Source: Luteimonas sp. RC10 (GTDB lineage: Bacteria > Pseudomonadota > Gammaproteobacteria > Xanthomonadales > Xanthomonadaceae). From it: a stretch of DNA of 64,000 bases. The position numbers and the translations under genes were made by a program. The notes below the pieces were generated by a model that saw nothing but the letters and a program-made list of their open reading frames with translations, did not search any database and was not told the DNA's origin. This document shows positions 12,003 to 21,707 of the stretch, piece after piece; position 1 is the first letter of the stretch, and every line of letters starts with the position of its first letter. The DNA is taken from the NCBI RefSeq assembly GCF_014192745.1, contig NZ_JACHYJ010000007.1, positions 62,001 through 126,000 of the forward strand, in the 5' to 3' direction.

Positions 12003-15000
12003 ATGGCGATCGATGGCATCAACGGAGCCCGCGTCTCCGACACCTCCAGCGTCCCCGCCGACTACACCTCGCCCAGCCGCGCCGAGCTCACCGAACTGGC
12101 CAAAGCGCTGCACGATGTGGGCGAGCGCAGCGGCAAGAAGGACGACTACGACCGCCGCCTGCAGGCGCTGGCCTCCGAGTTCCTGCCCACGCTCAGCCAA
12201 GAGGACCGCGGGCGCTTCATGGGCGCGATCCTGGACCGCGACACGGGCGCGCTGAAATCCTGGCTGCAGAGCGACCGGCTCGACAAGCTGGTCGACGACG
12301 GCCGGCTCGGCGAAAGCGACCGGCAGCGGGTGGTCGACGCCGTCGAGCGCGGCTACGCCGATCAGCACGTGGAGCAGGACAAGGCGTCCGAGTTCATCGA
12401 CACCGCGAAAGTGGACAAGGCGAGCGACCGGCCATCGGACGCCCCGAGCAAGGACGACCTCGTCGACCTGCACAAGTCGCTGCACGATGTCGGCGAGCGC
12501 CGCGCCCGAAAGGACGACTACGACAAGCGCCTCGCCGCGCTGGCCACCGACGAGCGCTTCCTCAGCGGCCTGGACGACAACGACCGCGGCCGGTTCATGG
12601 GCGTGGTGTTCGAGCGCGACAAGGGCGCGCTCGGTTCCTGGCTGCAGAGCGACCGTCTCGACAAGCTGGTCGACGAGGGCCGCATCGACGATAAGGATCG
12701 CAAGCGCGTCGTCGACAGCGTCGAGCGCGGCTATGCCGACGGTCACATCGACGAGAGCCGCGCCTCGGAGTTCATCGATACCGGCAAGGCCGACGAGCGC
12801 GCACGCACACCGCCAGCCGGTGACGACAAAGACAAAGACAAACCCGCCCCGAAGTCCGTGACCGAGGACGGCTACAAGGTGGCCGGCGCCAAGGAGGACG
12901 TGGTCTACGACGACATCAAGCGGGTCTCGTATCCCGGTGAATTCGAAGACGGCTGGCTGCGCGTGGAGACCAAGGGCGGCGACAAGCTCGCGGTCGGCCC
13001 GTCGGACGCCCCCGACCTGCACGCGCTGGCCGAGCGCAAGTATCTCGACGACGGCCAGGGCACTGTCGACCAGACCCGCGAGAACGCGCGCCTGCCCGCG
13101 GCCAAGGACACCGACCTGTTCGCCCTGAAGACCGATGTCGAACAGGACGGCGAAAAGCTCAGCGTCGGCGAGGCGGCGATGAAGCTCACGATCGACGAGA
13201 TCAAAGGGCGCAGCGACCTCTACGACGGCAGTGCCCAGGCCCAGTTCCTGCGCCTGGTCGAAGCGCGCAGCGCGGTGACCAACGGGCGGCCGATCCATCC
13301 GGTCTACGAGGACCGCATCAGCGGCGCGTTCAAGAGCACCCGGACCCGCACCGAGAATCTCGTCCGGCTCGAACAGGCGGACATGCAGGAGATCTTCGAC
13401 GAGCGCGCGGTCAACCGCGAACTCGATGCCGCGATGCGCAACGAACAAGTGGCCGAGCTCTACCAGTCCAAGCTCACCGAGGCGGTCGGCAAGGTGCCCG
13501 AAGACGAGCGCAACAAGCTGGCCGACCGTCTGGAGAAGGTCGTCGGCAGCGCCGATTACGTGAAGGAAGCCAACCAGCTCAAGGCGAGCGAACGCCCGTT
13601 GGCAAAAGCCGATGTCGAGGACGCGCTCTCGCAACTGGCACTGATCGACCCCGAACGCGCCGGCGAGGCCGGCCAGACCTTCGCGCTCAATGCGCTGGCG
13701 GGCGAAATCGACACCGTATTCGCCGATCCCGAGCTCGTGACGTCGGAGGCACGCGTCGACGCCGTGGATGCGGGCCTGGGCGCGATCAAGAACGGCATCG
13801 ACAAGGCCAAGCTGCCCTTCGACATGGCGGACAAGCTCGACAGCGTGCTGAAGGCCGACAAGACCGTCAAACAGGACTTCTCCAAGCTGCTCGACGGCAT
13901 GCGCAACGGCGGGCACGACGACATCGACCAGGTCTTCTCCGACACCATGTTCGCCAGCGACAAGCGCGCCCAGGCCGATATGCGCAGCCTGGTCGGCGAG
14001 CTGTCATCGAACGGCCTGCTGCCCGCGATCACCGGCGCCATCGGCATGACCCAGACGATCCGCTCGCTGGTGAGCGACGGCTTGGGCGAAACGCCGGAGG
14101 AAATCCTCGGCACCGTTGGTGGCGTGCTGGGCATGGCCGCATCGCTCGAAAGCGGGCCCACCCTGCTCAAGAACGTGGCATCGACCCTCGACGGCTCGGC
14201 GACCGACCTGCTCGGCATGCGCAGCGAGGACACCAAGCGCCTGGGCCTGGACAGCGTCCACACCAACCAGGCCACCCGCGCCTACCGTGACGCGGTCGCC
14301 GACGCACCGCACGGCCCCGGCAAGCTCGCCGTCCCGGACCAGGACAAGATCGCCAACGGCCTGAAGGACCGACTGGGCGACGCCAGCGACAGCAAGTTCG
14401 ACCGACGCGTGGACGCGACGATGAAGGTCGCCTCCAAGCTCAACGGCCACGCGACCGGCATGCTCGGCGTCGTCACCGGCGGCATGGGCCTGGGCGATGC
14501 CGACTCCGAGGCCGACCGGGCCGCCGGCGTGCTCGGCGTCATCTCCGGCTCGGCCGATGCGCTCACCGGCATCGTCGGCGATCTGACCAAGGACGGCCAG
14601 CTACGGCCGGGCGTGAACCGGTTCCTGGCCGCCGCCGGCGGCGAAGGCGCCGCGGTGGCTGGCCAGCGCATCGCCGGCGCGATCGCACGCGGCGCAGGCC
14701 CGGTGGGCTTCGTGCTGACCGCCGTCTCCGAACTGGTCTCGGTGTTCACCGGCAACGCCAAGGCCAAGAAGACCGCGAACGAACAGCACGACTGGTTCAA
14801 CGCACTGGCCGACGACGGCGTCATGCAGTCGGACTGGAACGTCAAATACGACTACGCGCGCACCACGCTGGGCGAGTTCGACAACCTGCACAACGACCAC
14901 GTCAAGAACGCCCGGGCGCTCAAGAGTGCCGACTGGGGTGGCCGCCAGGCGCCGGAGGACCGCAGCATCTTCGACTTCCACCGCGACGAGTTCGCGCACT

Positions 15001-15176
15001 TCAAGCAGGAGTGGGAGAAGAACCGTGGCGCACCGACTTACGTCACCTTCCTCGACCCCGACAAGCGCAAGGCGGACTTCAAGCGCGAAGCCGACGCCAT
15101 GGATGAGGTAAAGGCCTACATGAAGGAGCATCCGACCTATCACCCGGGGCATAACGATTGGGTGCTGGACCCCTGA
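12003..15176 (+). CDS. Large repeat-containing protein, possible type III translocator/effector-like (HrpK/HrpF-like)
   Basis: The 1057-residue protein has no recognised enzyme motif. It starts with two imperfect repeats of about 115 residues (about 24-140 and 148-265). Both contain LHDVGER, KKDDYD/RKDDYD, DRGRFMG, SWLQSDRLDKLVD, RVVD.VERGYAD and ASEFIDT. A charged linker, long helices and two hydrophobic Gly/Ala-rich regions follow (about 670-720 and 850-925). The C-terminus has PTYHPGHNDWVLDP. Repeats plus a late hydrophobic segment recall HrpF/NolX and HrpK translocators, but this is weak, from memory. AGGGAG lies 7 bp before the chosen ATG. A decayed copy of its tail lies at 20812-21244, on the far side of the RHS gene. 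Confidence 0.6.
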   Translation: MAIDGINGARVSDTSSVPADYTSPSRAELTELAKALHDVGERSGKKDDYDRRLQALASEFLPTLSQEDRGRFMGAILDRDTGALKSWLQSDRLDKLVDDGRLGESDRQRVVDAVERGYADQHVEQDKASEFIDTAKVDKASDRPSDAPSKDDLVDLHKSLHDVGERRARKDDYDKRLAALATDERFLSGLDDNDRGRFMGVVFERDKGALGSWLQSDRLDKLVDEGRIDDKDRKRVVDSVERGYADGHIDESRASEFIDTGKADERARTPPAGDDKDKDKPAPKSVTEDGYKVAGAKEDVVYDDIKRVSYPGEFEDGWLRVETKGGDKLAVGPSDAPDLHALAERKYLDDGQGTVDQTRENARLPAAKDTDLFALKTDVEQDGEKLSVGEAAMKLTIDEIKGRSDLYDGSAQAQFLRLVEARSAVTNGRPIHPVYEDRISGAFKSTRTRTENLVRLEQADMQEIFDERAVNRELDAAMRNEQVAELYQSKLTEAVGKVPEDERNKLADRLEKVVGSADYVKEANQLKASERPLAKADVEDALSQLALIDPERAGEAGQTFALNALAGEIDTVFADPELVTSEARVDAVDAGLGAIKNGIDKAKLPFDMADKLDSVLKADKTVKQDFSKLLDGMRNGGHDDIDQVFSDTMFASDKRAQADMRSLVGELSSNGLLPAITGAIGMTQTIRSLVSDGLGETPEEILGTVGGVLGMAASLESGPTLLKNVASTLDGSATDLLGMRSEDTKRLGLDSVHTNQATRAYRDAVADAPHGPGKLAVPDQDKIANGLKDRLGDASDSKFDRRVDATMKVASKLNGHATGMLGVVTGGMGLGDADSEADRAAGVLGVISGSADALTGIVGDLTKDGQLRPGVNRFLAAAGGEGAAVAGQRIAGAIARGAGPVGFVLTAVSELVSVFTGNAKAKKTANEQHDWFNALADDGVMQSDWNVKYDYARTTLGEFDNLHNDHVKNARALKSADWGGRQAPEDRSIFDFHRDEFAHFKQEWEKNRGAPTYVTFLDPDKRKADFKREADAMDEVKAYMKEHPTYHPGHNDWVLDP

Positions 15177-15468
15177 TGCCAAGCCGCTATCAGACTGATC
15201 GCGCGCCCGGCTCCCAGCATCCAGGGCTAGTTGGAGCTAGTCAGCGGCAATAGATCTGCTGCGTGCGCTCAGATTTATGGTCCCCGCCTCTCGATCGAGA
15301 TCGGGAGGCATGACCATGCCGAAGTCCAGTGGGATCGCAGCGCGAGATGACCGTGCGGAAGCTTGCTGCCCCTCTACCGAGCCAATGATTCTCAGAATCG
15401 ATATCTACCCGGAACAAGAAGTCCTGGCGACCGCCGCCATCAAGAATTCTGGATTGCTGCGCATAACC

Positions 15469-15771
15469 CTAACTAAATCCACCTGCTCGAACAAACATCA
15501 CAAGCGAGATCAAAGCGAACATCACAAACAGCAAATGAGAGATCAGGAATACGACAAGCACAAATCGATCAAGTACGCCTGATGTCCTGTACACGTCAGT
15601 CCAGCCGAGATAGGGAAACTTCTTCAGGAAGACATCTCTCTCCAAGAACTCAGGGCTGCCAAACCGCTCCCAATCACGACGTCTTCGCACCCGAAGACGA
15701 AAAACTGCAGCCTCTCTTGTCACCATCATGACAAGAAGAAGAAACACACACAACATTGATATCCAAAACAT
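15469..15771 (-). CDS. Small membrane protein coupled to the RHS gene, candidate immunity protein
   Basis: The 100-residue product has a strong N-terminal helix (MFWISMLCVFLLLVMM), a basic cytoplasmic-looking middle (FRLRVRRRRDWERFG) and a C-terminal helix (FVLVVFLISHLLFVMFALISLVMFV). Its ATG overlaps the RHS stop by one base (TGATG), so it is probably translated by coupling. An in-frame GTG 18 bases upstream is possible. Position directly after a polymorphic-toxin-type gene is the classic place for the cognate immunity gene, and a membrane protein would suit a membrane-acting toxin. No known immunity family was recognised. Its codon use is more AT-rich than the core genes. Confidence 0.6.
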   Translation of the reverse strand: MFWISMLCVFLLLVMMVTREAAVFRLRVRRRRDWERFGSPEFLERDVFLKKFPYLGWTDVYRTSGVLDRFVLVVFLISHLLFVMFALISLVMFVRAGGFS

Positions 15772-18700
15772 CACCTGCCGCACCCACACTCACTCGAAAC
15801 CGGCGCCCCCATAATCTTGGCTCCACCATACAGAAGCGACATCGACGCGTCCCATCCTGCTTGCCCACCAACCCCGGCACTTGCGACAGAGCCAATACGT
15901 AGATTTATGGCAGAAGCCCCACCACCCACAGCAAAGCTCGCTCCTGCCATATAGAACTCCCCCTCAAGATCTGAAGCGTCTGGATACATAATGTTTCCAC
16001 CGGTCAAGGTGACTTGCGAGACCGTAAGAGCGACCGGAGAGCCAATCGCGACACCGGCGCCGCCAAGAGCCACTTTCGCCGACACCATCTGGCCATTCAC
16101 GCACTCGGACGTCAGACTTGCTATTCCCATGGCCGCACCAGCTCCTCCGCGACCGCCACTACCAATAGTTATTGTTCCACTCCACCCTACCAAACCCAGA
16201 GGATCGACGAACGAGTTCGGGTTTCCTTGCACGTAGGAATACGTATTCATCCCTCCGTTCAGGCCAATGGGATCGCTCTGCAAGTACGTCCCGGTACGTC
16301 CGTCGTAGTCGCGGAAGCCGTTGTACCAGAAGCCGGTCTCCGCATCGTAGTACTGCCCGGGGAATCCCAAGTTGTAGTCGCCGATCGTGCTGCCGAGCAC
16401 GGCGCGATCATAGGCATAATTTGCGGCGTACCAGCGATGTCGACCGCTCGTGTCGGTCACTATCTCCGGGCGCCCTAGCCGATCCGCATGCGTGAAGTAC
16501 AGCTGCCCACCGCGCACGAACCCGATCGGCTCGCTGCCCATCCAGATGTGATCGGTCCACTGCCCACCCGTCACCTCTGACATCAGCGTGTTTTGTCCAC
16601 CGTACACGAACCGGGCGCTGCCCAGCGGCCCACTCTTGGCTGTCCTTTGGCCAAGCGCATTGATCGCATATGTCGTAGTACCGGCCGGCAGATGGATATC
16701 GGCATAGTTGGGGTTGGTGTAGGAGGCTGCCACGTCTCGCTGCACCGACACGAGCCGGTTGAAGCCATCGTAGTCATAGATGGTTGTCGAGCCTACGAAT
16801 TGCTGTCTCGCTCGATTTCCCCGGCCGTCGTAAACCAACGTCTGGTTCGCTGCCACCGTCATCCGATTGCTGTTGCTTGCGACCTGGTAGCCCTCGCCAT
16901 GATCCCACTGATGAAGCGTCCGATTGCCGTTGGCATCGAACGTAAAGCTCTGGTTTCCCACGGGCGAGGCGATACTGGTCAACCGCGACAAGGGGTCATA
17001 GCCGAAGTTCTGGTTGTACTGCGTTCGAGACCAGTTCTGGATCGAGGTGACTTCGTCAAGGGCGTTGTAGCCGTACGTGTGACCAAGCCATCCGTGGTCG
17101 TGCGTGATCGTCAAACGGCCGTCCAGGTCGTACTCGCGATCCTTCACAGTGGCGTTGCCGTACATCATTCGCGTCATCGCCCCTGTTGGCGAGTACTTGA
17201 ACTGATCGGCGACCGTGCGGGTGACACCGTTGATCGTGGCCTGGATCACAGCCAGCCTGCCGCGGTGGTAGCCGTAACCGACCGATGTGCCACTGGCGTA
17301 GCTGATGCCGCCCAGACGACCGACCGCATCGTATGCGTAGTGCGTCCAATCATCCGAGGACGGCGTTACATCGCGTGTGATGGCGATGGCGCCCTCAGGG
17401 GTATAGCCGAAGTGGCGGGTGCTCGTCGGAGAGTCGGCGTTGCACAGCCGGCCCTTGCCGTTACCACACCAGTCGTACCCGTACGCAAGTGTGTCACTCC
17501 CACTGGTCGCCCCGGTCAGCCGACCCAGCCCGTCGTAGGTGTAGGTCAACCAGCTGCCGTCATTGCGCGTCATCCGGGTGTTCAGGCCTGCCGCATTGAA
17601 CTGGAACGTCGTGACGCCAGTGTCGGGGCTGGTCTGCTTCAGCACTTGGCCGAAACCATCGATCACGTAACTCGTGGCGTTTCCGCGCGGGTCGGTAACC
17701 TTGGTCGGCAGATCGAGCGCGTTGTACTCGTAGTACGTCGAATAGCCCAGTGCATTGACCGTTCTGACCAAGCGGTTCAGCGCATCATAGTGATGCGTTG
17801 TGACATGGTTGTAGGCGTTCTTCTCGGTGAGAACGCTGCCGTTGAGATCGTAGGTGTAGGTCGTCAGCTGGCCATTGTTACCTCGCACCCCACGCACGCG
17901 GCCGAGTTCGTCGTAATCGACGATCCGACGGTAGGCGATACCGTCAGTGGACGACAGCGCACCTACAGATGTCTGCGGGCCAGACACGATATCGATCTCG
18001 ATCCCCACCGGCTGTTGGCAGATGCCCGTATTGGGATTGCACCACCCACCCCCGCCCGGCGGCGGATTGGGAGGCGGATTCGTGCTCTGGATCGCCGGAA
18101 TCCGGAAGCTGCCAGAGGCCGCGATCGTCAGGTTATTGCCGCCAACCGGCGAAATGCCATGGACGTAGATCGTCTTGCCGCCGTGCTGCTGGCGCATCGC
18201 TGTGGTGATCGGGATATTGAACCGGTGCGCAGTTCCCTGCGACTCGCAGGCCTCAGCCACGCCAGGGTCACTGGGCAGATCGGCGATGTATCCGCTGAAG
18301 CCGATCCCCGCCCCCGCGGGGCCACCCAGATACATGTGTACCGGGATCGGTGCATCGTAGTACGACGCGCAGGCCCAGCCCCGAACCACATAGCCCGCGC
18401 TCTCGCTGCCGGCCACGCCATCGATCACGCCCCGAATGGTGCTGTCCGGCGGCGCGGGCTGCAGGCCGCTGCGCACGACCGTCTGCGTTACCAACGACAT
18501 TGGGTCAAGGGTGTACTCGATTACCGCGTGGCTGCCGCCATCTTCCGGCTCGGACTCGGCCACCAGGCGCCTCGCGGCGTCGTAGGCGTAAGTCCGCACC
18601 TGGCCATCGGGTCGTGTAACCGCACCCAGCAGTCCGCTGGACAGATATCGATATGTGGTATCGGCAGCGGTGCCAGTCGGGAAACGGCGGGCCCGGACCA

Positions 18701-20651
18701 GCCGGCCGCGCGCGTCGTATGCAAACTCCGCCACGTCACCATTCAAGCCGGTGACCTTGCCAGGTTGCCCAAGTGCGTTGTGGTCGGCGAAGGTCACAGC
18801 GCCGATGCTGCTTTCCTGGGCGGTCAGCGCCCCCGTTGCGTCGTAGCGGCTGACCACCTGGTCGGCGGTACCAGCAATCGGCCCGTCGACGGTCGTCGAT
18901 GCCAGCATGCCATTGCCGTGTACGGTGTACGCAAAGGTGGTCTTGCGCGCCTGCCCGGCCACGCCGTTCGCGCTGAGATTCTTCGCAGCGACCGACGTCA
19001 GCCGGTCCTTGCTGTCGTAGGTCCACGTGGTTTCGACCTGCCCCGGCAGCGTCTGCCGGGTCATCCGATTTGTCGAGCTCCAGGCGTAGGTCGTGGTCCG
19101 CTCGACTGGGGTGCCGACCGCCTCGCGCAGCTCCAGCAGCTGCGCCTTGGCGTTGTAGGTCGTGTACGTCTTGTTGCCGTTGAAGTCCTCGGCAATCGAC
19201 GGGTAACCGTTGGCATCGTAGACAATCGCCTTGCTGGCCGCCGCGCAGTGCGCCGATGCGAGCCCGATGGTCGCGATCAGCCTGCCGTTCTCGAACTCGT
19301 AGCTGGTCTGTTTGCCCAGCGGATTGGTCACCACGGTGCGTCGGATGGTGCCGGTCGGCGCGCTCGCGGCCACCGCCATCGGCGCCACGGCGGCCGTGCG
19401 CAGACGGTCGCCGATCGAGAGCGGATGCGTGCAGCGGCCCGTGTTCGGATCGCAGCTGCCACCTGCCGGCGGCGGCGGCGGCGGTGGGGGGGCCGGGGAT
19501 GTGGACGGGTTGAGTTCGTAGGCAAAGGTGTAGCGCTCGACACCGCCGGCGTGCTCGCTCAGCGTGGCGCGCCCATTCGCATCGTAGGCAAAGTTGGAAT
19601 AGCGCAAGCCGTTGAACGACTTACCGGTCAAACCACCCGGAAAGCGCGCATCCTCGTAGTGATACTGGACCGTCGTGCCGGGCGTACCCGGCGGGTTCGC
19701 CGTCGCCAGCCGATGCCGGCCACTGCCGAGCGCATTCGCCGTGTAGGTGAAGGTATAGGCATTGCCCCCCGGATCGGTCACCTTCGTCAGCTGCCCATTG
19801 GTCCAGGTGAACTGGACATAGCGCCCCGAAGTATGGGTGACCCGCTGCAAGTAATTGTTGCTGTAGCTGAAGGTCCACGCCACGCCCTGCCGGCTGGCCA
19901 GGCGCGTGATATAGCCGTTGGCGTTGTACTGCTCGACCAGCCCGTCTTCGCTGTTGTGCGTGTAGACGTTGCCCGACAACGTGACGTAGGCGATGGCCTG
20001 CGCCTTGGCCTCTTCCCAACGCCCCAAGGCGGTCCGCTGGAACTTGATGCTGCGCCCATCGGGACGCTGCAGCCAAATATTGGCCGCGTTGGGGCCGGGC
20101 TCCGCCGACGCGAGCGAGTAGTCGAAGTTGCTCAGCCAGTGTCGGCCAAAGATCCCGGTCCCGGTCCAGTAATGGTTATAGGTGCGCGTGAGCGACAGGC
20201 CCATCTCGACATCGGCCGCGAAGTCCGTCTCGAACTCGACCTTGTTGCCGGTGGAGAAGACGACCGGATTGCCGGCCGTCATCGCCGCGCCGGTGGTCTG
20301 ATCGCATGGCATCTCCGGGTCGCGGCTCTGGCTGGGCGCGCCTAGATCGCCGAGATTGGGCCGGATCGCGCTGACGACTCCCAGCGTCGGAATCCGGCCG
20401 CCCCCGCGAACGCCGATGACCCGGACCGCGTCGAAGTTCACGATCCCGCCGCCGCTGCTCCCACGAGGCGCCGTAACGCGTACGGTTTCCATCGGCGTGG
20501 GCGCGCTGACCTCCTCCGAGACCTTGACGGTCCCCAGCGTGCTGATCGCAGAGGCCAAACCGGGTGCAAGCGCAAGAGCGACCAACGTCGCCGCCACAAG
20601 CTGCCGCGTCTTCCCACTGCCGATCCGCACCGGCCCGCCCTTCCTGCGCAT
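15771..20651 (-). CDS. Secreted RHS/YD-repeat protein, polymorphic-toxin-like
   Basis: The 1626-residue protein has a signal peptide (about residues 1-35, VAATLVALALAPGLASA), an N-terminal DUF6531-like region (GNPVVFSTGNKVEFETDFA), and dozens of YD repeats (YDANGYPS, YDSKDRLTSV, YDARGRLVRA, YDALNRLV). The RHS core ends with the hallmark DYDGRTGTYLQSDPIGL and DPLGL. The variable C-terminus of 139 residues is Gly/Ala-rich and hydrophobic and ends SSECGCGR; its activity is unknown. A domain near the middle (GWACASYYDAPIPVHMYLGG) resembles an extracellular beta-sandwich module, and Pro-rich linkers flank it. GGGAG precedes the chosen ATG. A longer frame to 20708 lacks such a site. It is followed by a coupled membrane protein. 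Confidence 0.85.
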   Translation of the reverse strand: MRRKGGPVRIGSGKTRQLVAATLVALALAPGLASAISTLGTVKVSEEVSAPTPMETVRVTAPRGSSGGGIVNFDAVRVIGVRGGGRIPTLGVVSAIRPNLGDLGAPSQSRDPEMPCDQTTGAAMTAGNPVVFSTGNKVEFETDFAADVEMGLSLTRTYNHYWTGTGIFGRHWLSNFDYSLASAEPGPNAANIWLQRPDGRSIKFQRTALGRWEEAKAQAIAYVTLSGNVYTHNSEDGLVEQYNANGYITRLASRQGVAWTFSYSNNYLQRVTHTSGRYVQFTWTNGQLTKVTDPGGNAYTFTYTANALGSGRHRLATANPPGTPGTTVQYHYEDARFPGGLTGKSFNGLRYSNFAYDANGRATLSEHAGGVERYTFAYELNPSTSPAPPPPPPPPAGGSCDPNTGRCTHPLSIGDRLRTAAVAPMAVAASAPTGTIRRTVVTNPLGKQTSYEFENGRLIATIGLASAHCAAASKAIVYDANGYPSIAEDFNGNKTYTTYNAKAQLLELREAVGTPVERTTTYAWSSTNRMTRQTLPGQVETTWTYDSKDRLTSVAAKNLSANGVAGQARKTTFAYTVHGNGMLASTTVDGPIAGTADQVVSRYDATGALTAQESSIGAVTFADHNALGQPGKVTGLNGDVAEFAYDARGRLVRARRFPTGTAADTTYRYLSSGLLGAVTRPDGQVRTYAYDAARRLVAESEPEDGGSHAVIEYTLDPMSLVTQTVVRSGLQPAPPDSTIRGVIDGVAGSESAGYVVRGWACASYYDAPIPVHMYLGGPAGAGIGFSGYIADLPSDPGVAEACESQGTAHRFNIPITTAMRQQHGGKTIYVHGISPVGGNNLTIAASGSFRIPAIQSTNPPPNPPPGGGGWCNPNTGICQQPVGIEIDIVSGPQTSVGALSSTDGIAYRRIVDYDELGRVRGVRGNNGQLTTYTYDLNGSVLTEKNAYNHVTTHHYDALNRLVRTVNALGYSTYYEYNALDLPTKVTDPRGNATSYVIDGFGQVLKQTSPDTGVTTFQFNAAGLNTRMTRNDGSWLTYTYDGLGRLTGATSGSDTLAYGYDWCGNGKGRLCNADSPTSTRHFGYTPEGAIAITRDVTPSSDDWTHYAYDAVGRLGGISYASGTSVGYGYHRGRLAVIQATINGVTRTVADQFKYSPTGAMTRMMYGNATVKDREYDLDGRLTITHDHGWLGHTYGYNALDEVTSIQNWSRTQYNQNFGYDPLSRLTSIASPVGNQSFTFDANGNRTLHQWDHGEGYQVASNSNRMTVAANQTLVYDGRGNRARQQFVGSTTIYDYDGFNRLVSVQRDVAASYTNPNYADIHLPAGTTTYAINALGQRTAKSGPLGSARFVYGGQNTLMSEVTGGQWTDHIWMGSEPIGFVRGGQLYFTHADRLGRPEIVTDTSGRHRWYAANYAYDRAVLGSTIGDYNLGFPGQYYDAETGFWYNGFRDYDGRTGTYLQSDPIGLNGGMNTYSYVQGNPNSFVDPLGLVGWSGTITIGSGGRGGAGAAMGIASLTSECVNGQMVSAKVALGGAGVAIGSPVALTVSQVTLTGGNIMYPDASDLEGEFYMAGASFAVGGGASAINLRIGSVASAGVGGQAGWDASMSLLYGGAKIMGAPVSSECGCGR

Positions 20652-20811
20652 GCACCACTCCCTGGCACAACCAGCGGATGCCCCCTGCATCGCGCCGCGT
20701 GCGAGCAAGGAAACTGCACCTCGTAGGTATCGATGTCAATAGGCTGCAAAGGCTCGTAGCGGAAACATCGCATGAAGCCCTTTCGCCCAGCACGGAGTCT
20801 GGACGGGCCCC

Positions 20812-21244
20812 GATGTTCATCGGCTCGCCGAAGTCGAGAAGACCGCCAACAAACAGCACGGCTGACTCAACGCAATGGCCGACGACAGCGTAACGAAGCC
20901 GGACTGGAACATCGAATACAACTACGTACGCACGATGCTGGGCGAACTGGACAACCTGCACAACGACCATGTCAAGAACGCCCGGGCGCTCAAGAGCCCG
21001 ACTGGGGCGGCCGTCAGGCGCAGGAAGACCGCCGGATCTTCGACCTCCACCGCGACGAGTTCGCACACTTCAAGCAGGAACGGGAGAGAACCGTGGCGCA
21101 CCCACCTACGTCACCTTCCTCGACCCAGACCAGCGCAAGGCGGACTTCAAGCGAGAAGCTGACGCCATGGATGAAGTGAAGGCCTACATGAAGGAGCACC
21201 CGACCTACCACCCGGGGCATAACGATTGGGTGCTGGAGCCGTAG
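20812..21244 (+). pseudogene. Decayed duplicate of the C-terminus of the 12003-15176 gene
   Basis: The bases match 14745-15176 with many substitutions. GAGAAGACCGCCAAC, CAGCACGGCTGACTC (a TGA replacing the TGG of the parent), the ACAACCTGCACAACGACCA segment and the ATGAAGGAGCACCCGACC end all align. Frameshifts move the tail into another frame, where DEVKAYMKEHPTYHPGH and the DWVLEP end remain readable to the stop at 21244. No start or upstream part of the gene is present, so this is a non-functional fragment. It lies 160 bp from the 5' end of the RHS gene. Confidence 0.85.
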
Positions 21245-21279
21245 GGCTGAGGCAGGAGCACTTAGCGGACCATTAGCGC

Positions 21280-21606
21280 CTAGGGCGAATGCCAATGGGC
21301 CTTATGCACCACCTTGCCATCCTCACCAAGCTCGACTGACCAAGCTTCAATCCCAAAGCTCAGCCTGTTCTCAAACCATAGACGCTCTTTGCAAATGCCG
21401 CCGCAAGGCTTTGAGGCATAGTGTGCGAACAGCTTTTCCGGTCCCTCGACCACATCAGGGCCTCCTAACGCCCGGAGAACCGCATGACGGTCATTGCCCA
21501 AACTAATCGTTTCAAACGCACGTAAGCTGCGCCTAGACGCCGAAGAGCACGAGAGCAGATAGGTAGCTATGAGTCCGGCAAGAAATAAAAGTATGACTCT
21601 CATCAT
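21280..21606 (-). CDS. Small lipoprotein of unknown function
   Basis: A 108-residue product with a signal peptide and lipobox (LIATYLLSCSS, Cys near residue 20), then a small domain containing SLGNDRHAVLRALGGPD and ERLWFENRLSF. The first part recalls the SmpA/OmlA fold, where G..R..V...LG.PD recurs, but the protein is too short to be sure. Two adjacent ATG codons are possible starts. It stands first in a run of small minus-strand genes upstream of the RHS gene that look like orphan accessory or immunity genes. Confidence 0.6.
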   Translation of the reverse strand: MMRVILLFLAGLIATYLLSCSSASRRSLRAFETISLGNDRHAVLRALGGPDVVEGPEKLFAHYASKPCGGICKERLWFENRLSFGIEAWSVELGEDGKVVHKAHWHSP

Positions 21607-21707
21607 CGTGCTACCTGCAAGATTCGGAACAGCATATACGTTAGTAGCACCTGCACATTACATCCACCGCAGGACAACATCATACCACTTGCTGGACAAA
21701 GTTCGGT

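Noticed and set aside
11697-13916. Open frame of 739 codons on the minus strand
   Set aside because: It is opposite the repeat-protein gene, whose internal repeats and ribosome site support the plus strand.
15277-15582. Plus-strand open frame of 101 codons after the repeat-protein gene
   Set aside because: It overlaps the coupled membrane protein on the other strand, and its Lys/His-rich tail is the complement of that gene's helix codons.
16593-20345. Open frame of 1250 codons on the plus strand
   Set aside because: It is antisense to the RHS gene; the Val/Arg-rich product shows no motif, whereas the minus strand reads clear YD repeats.
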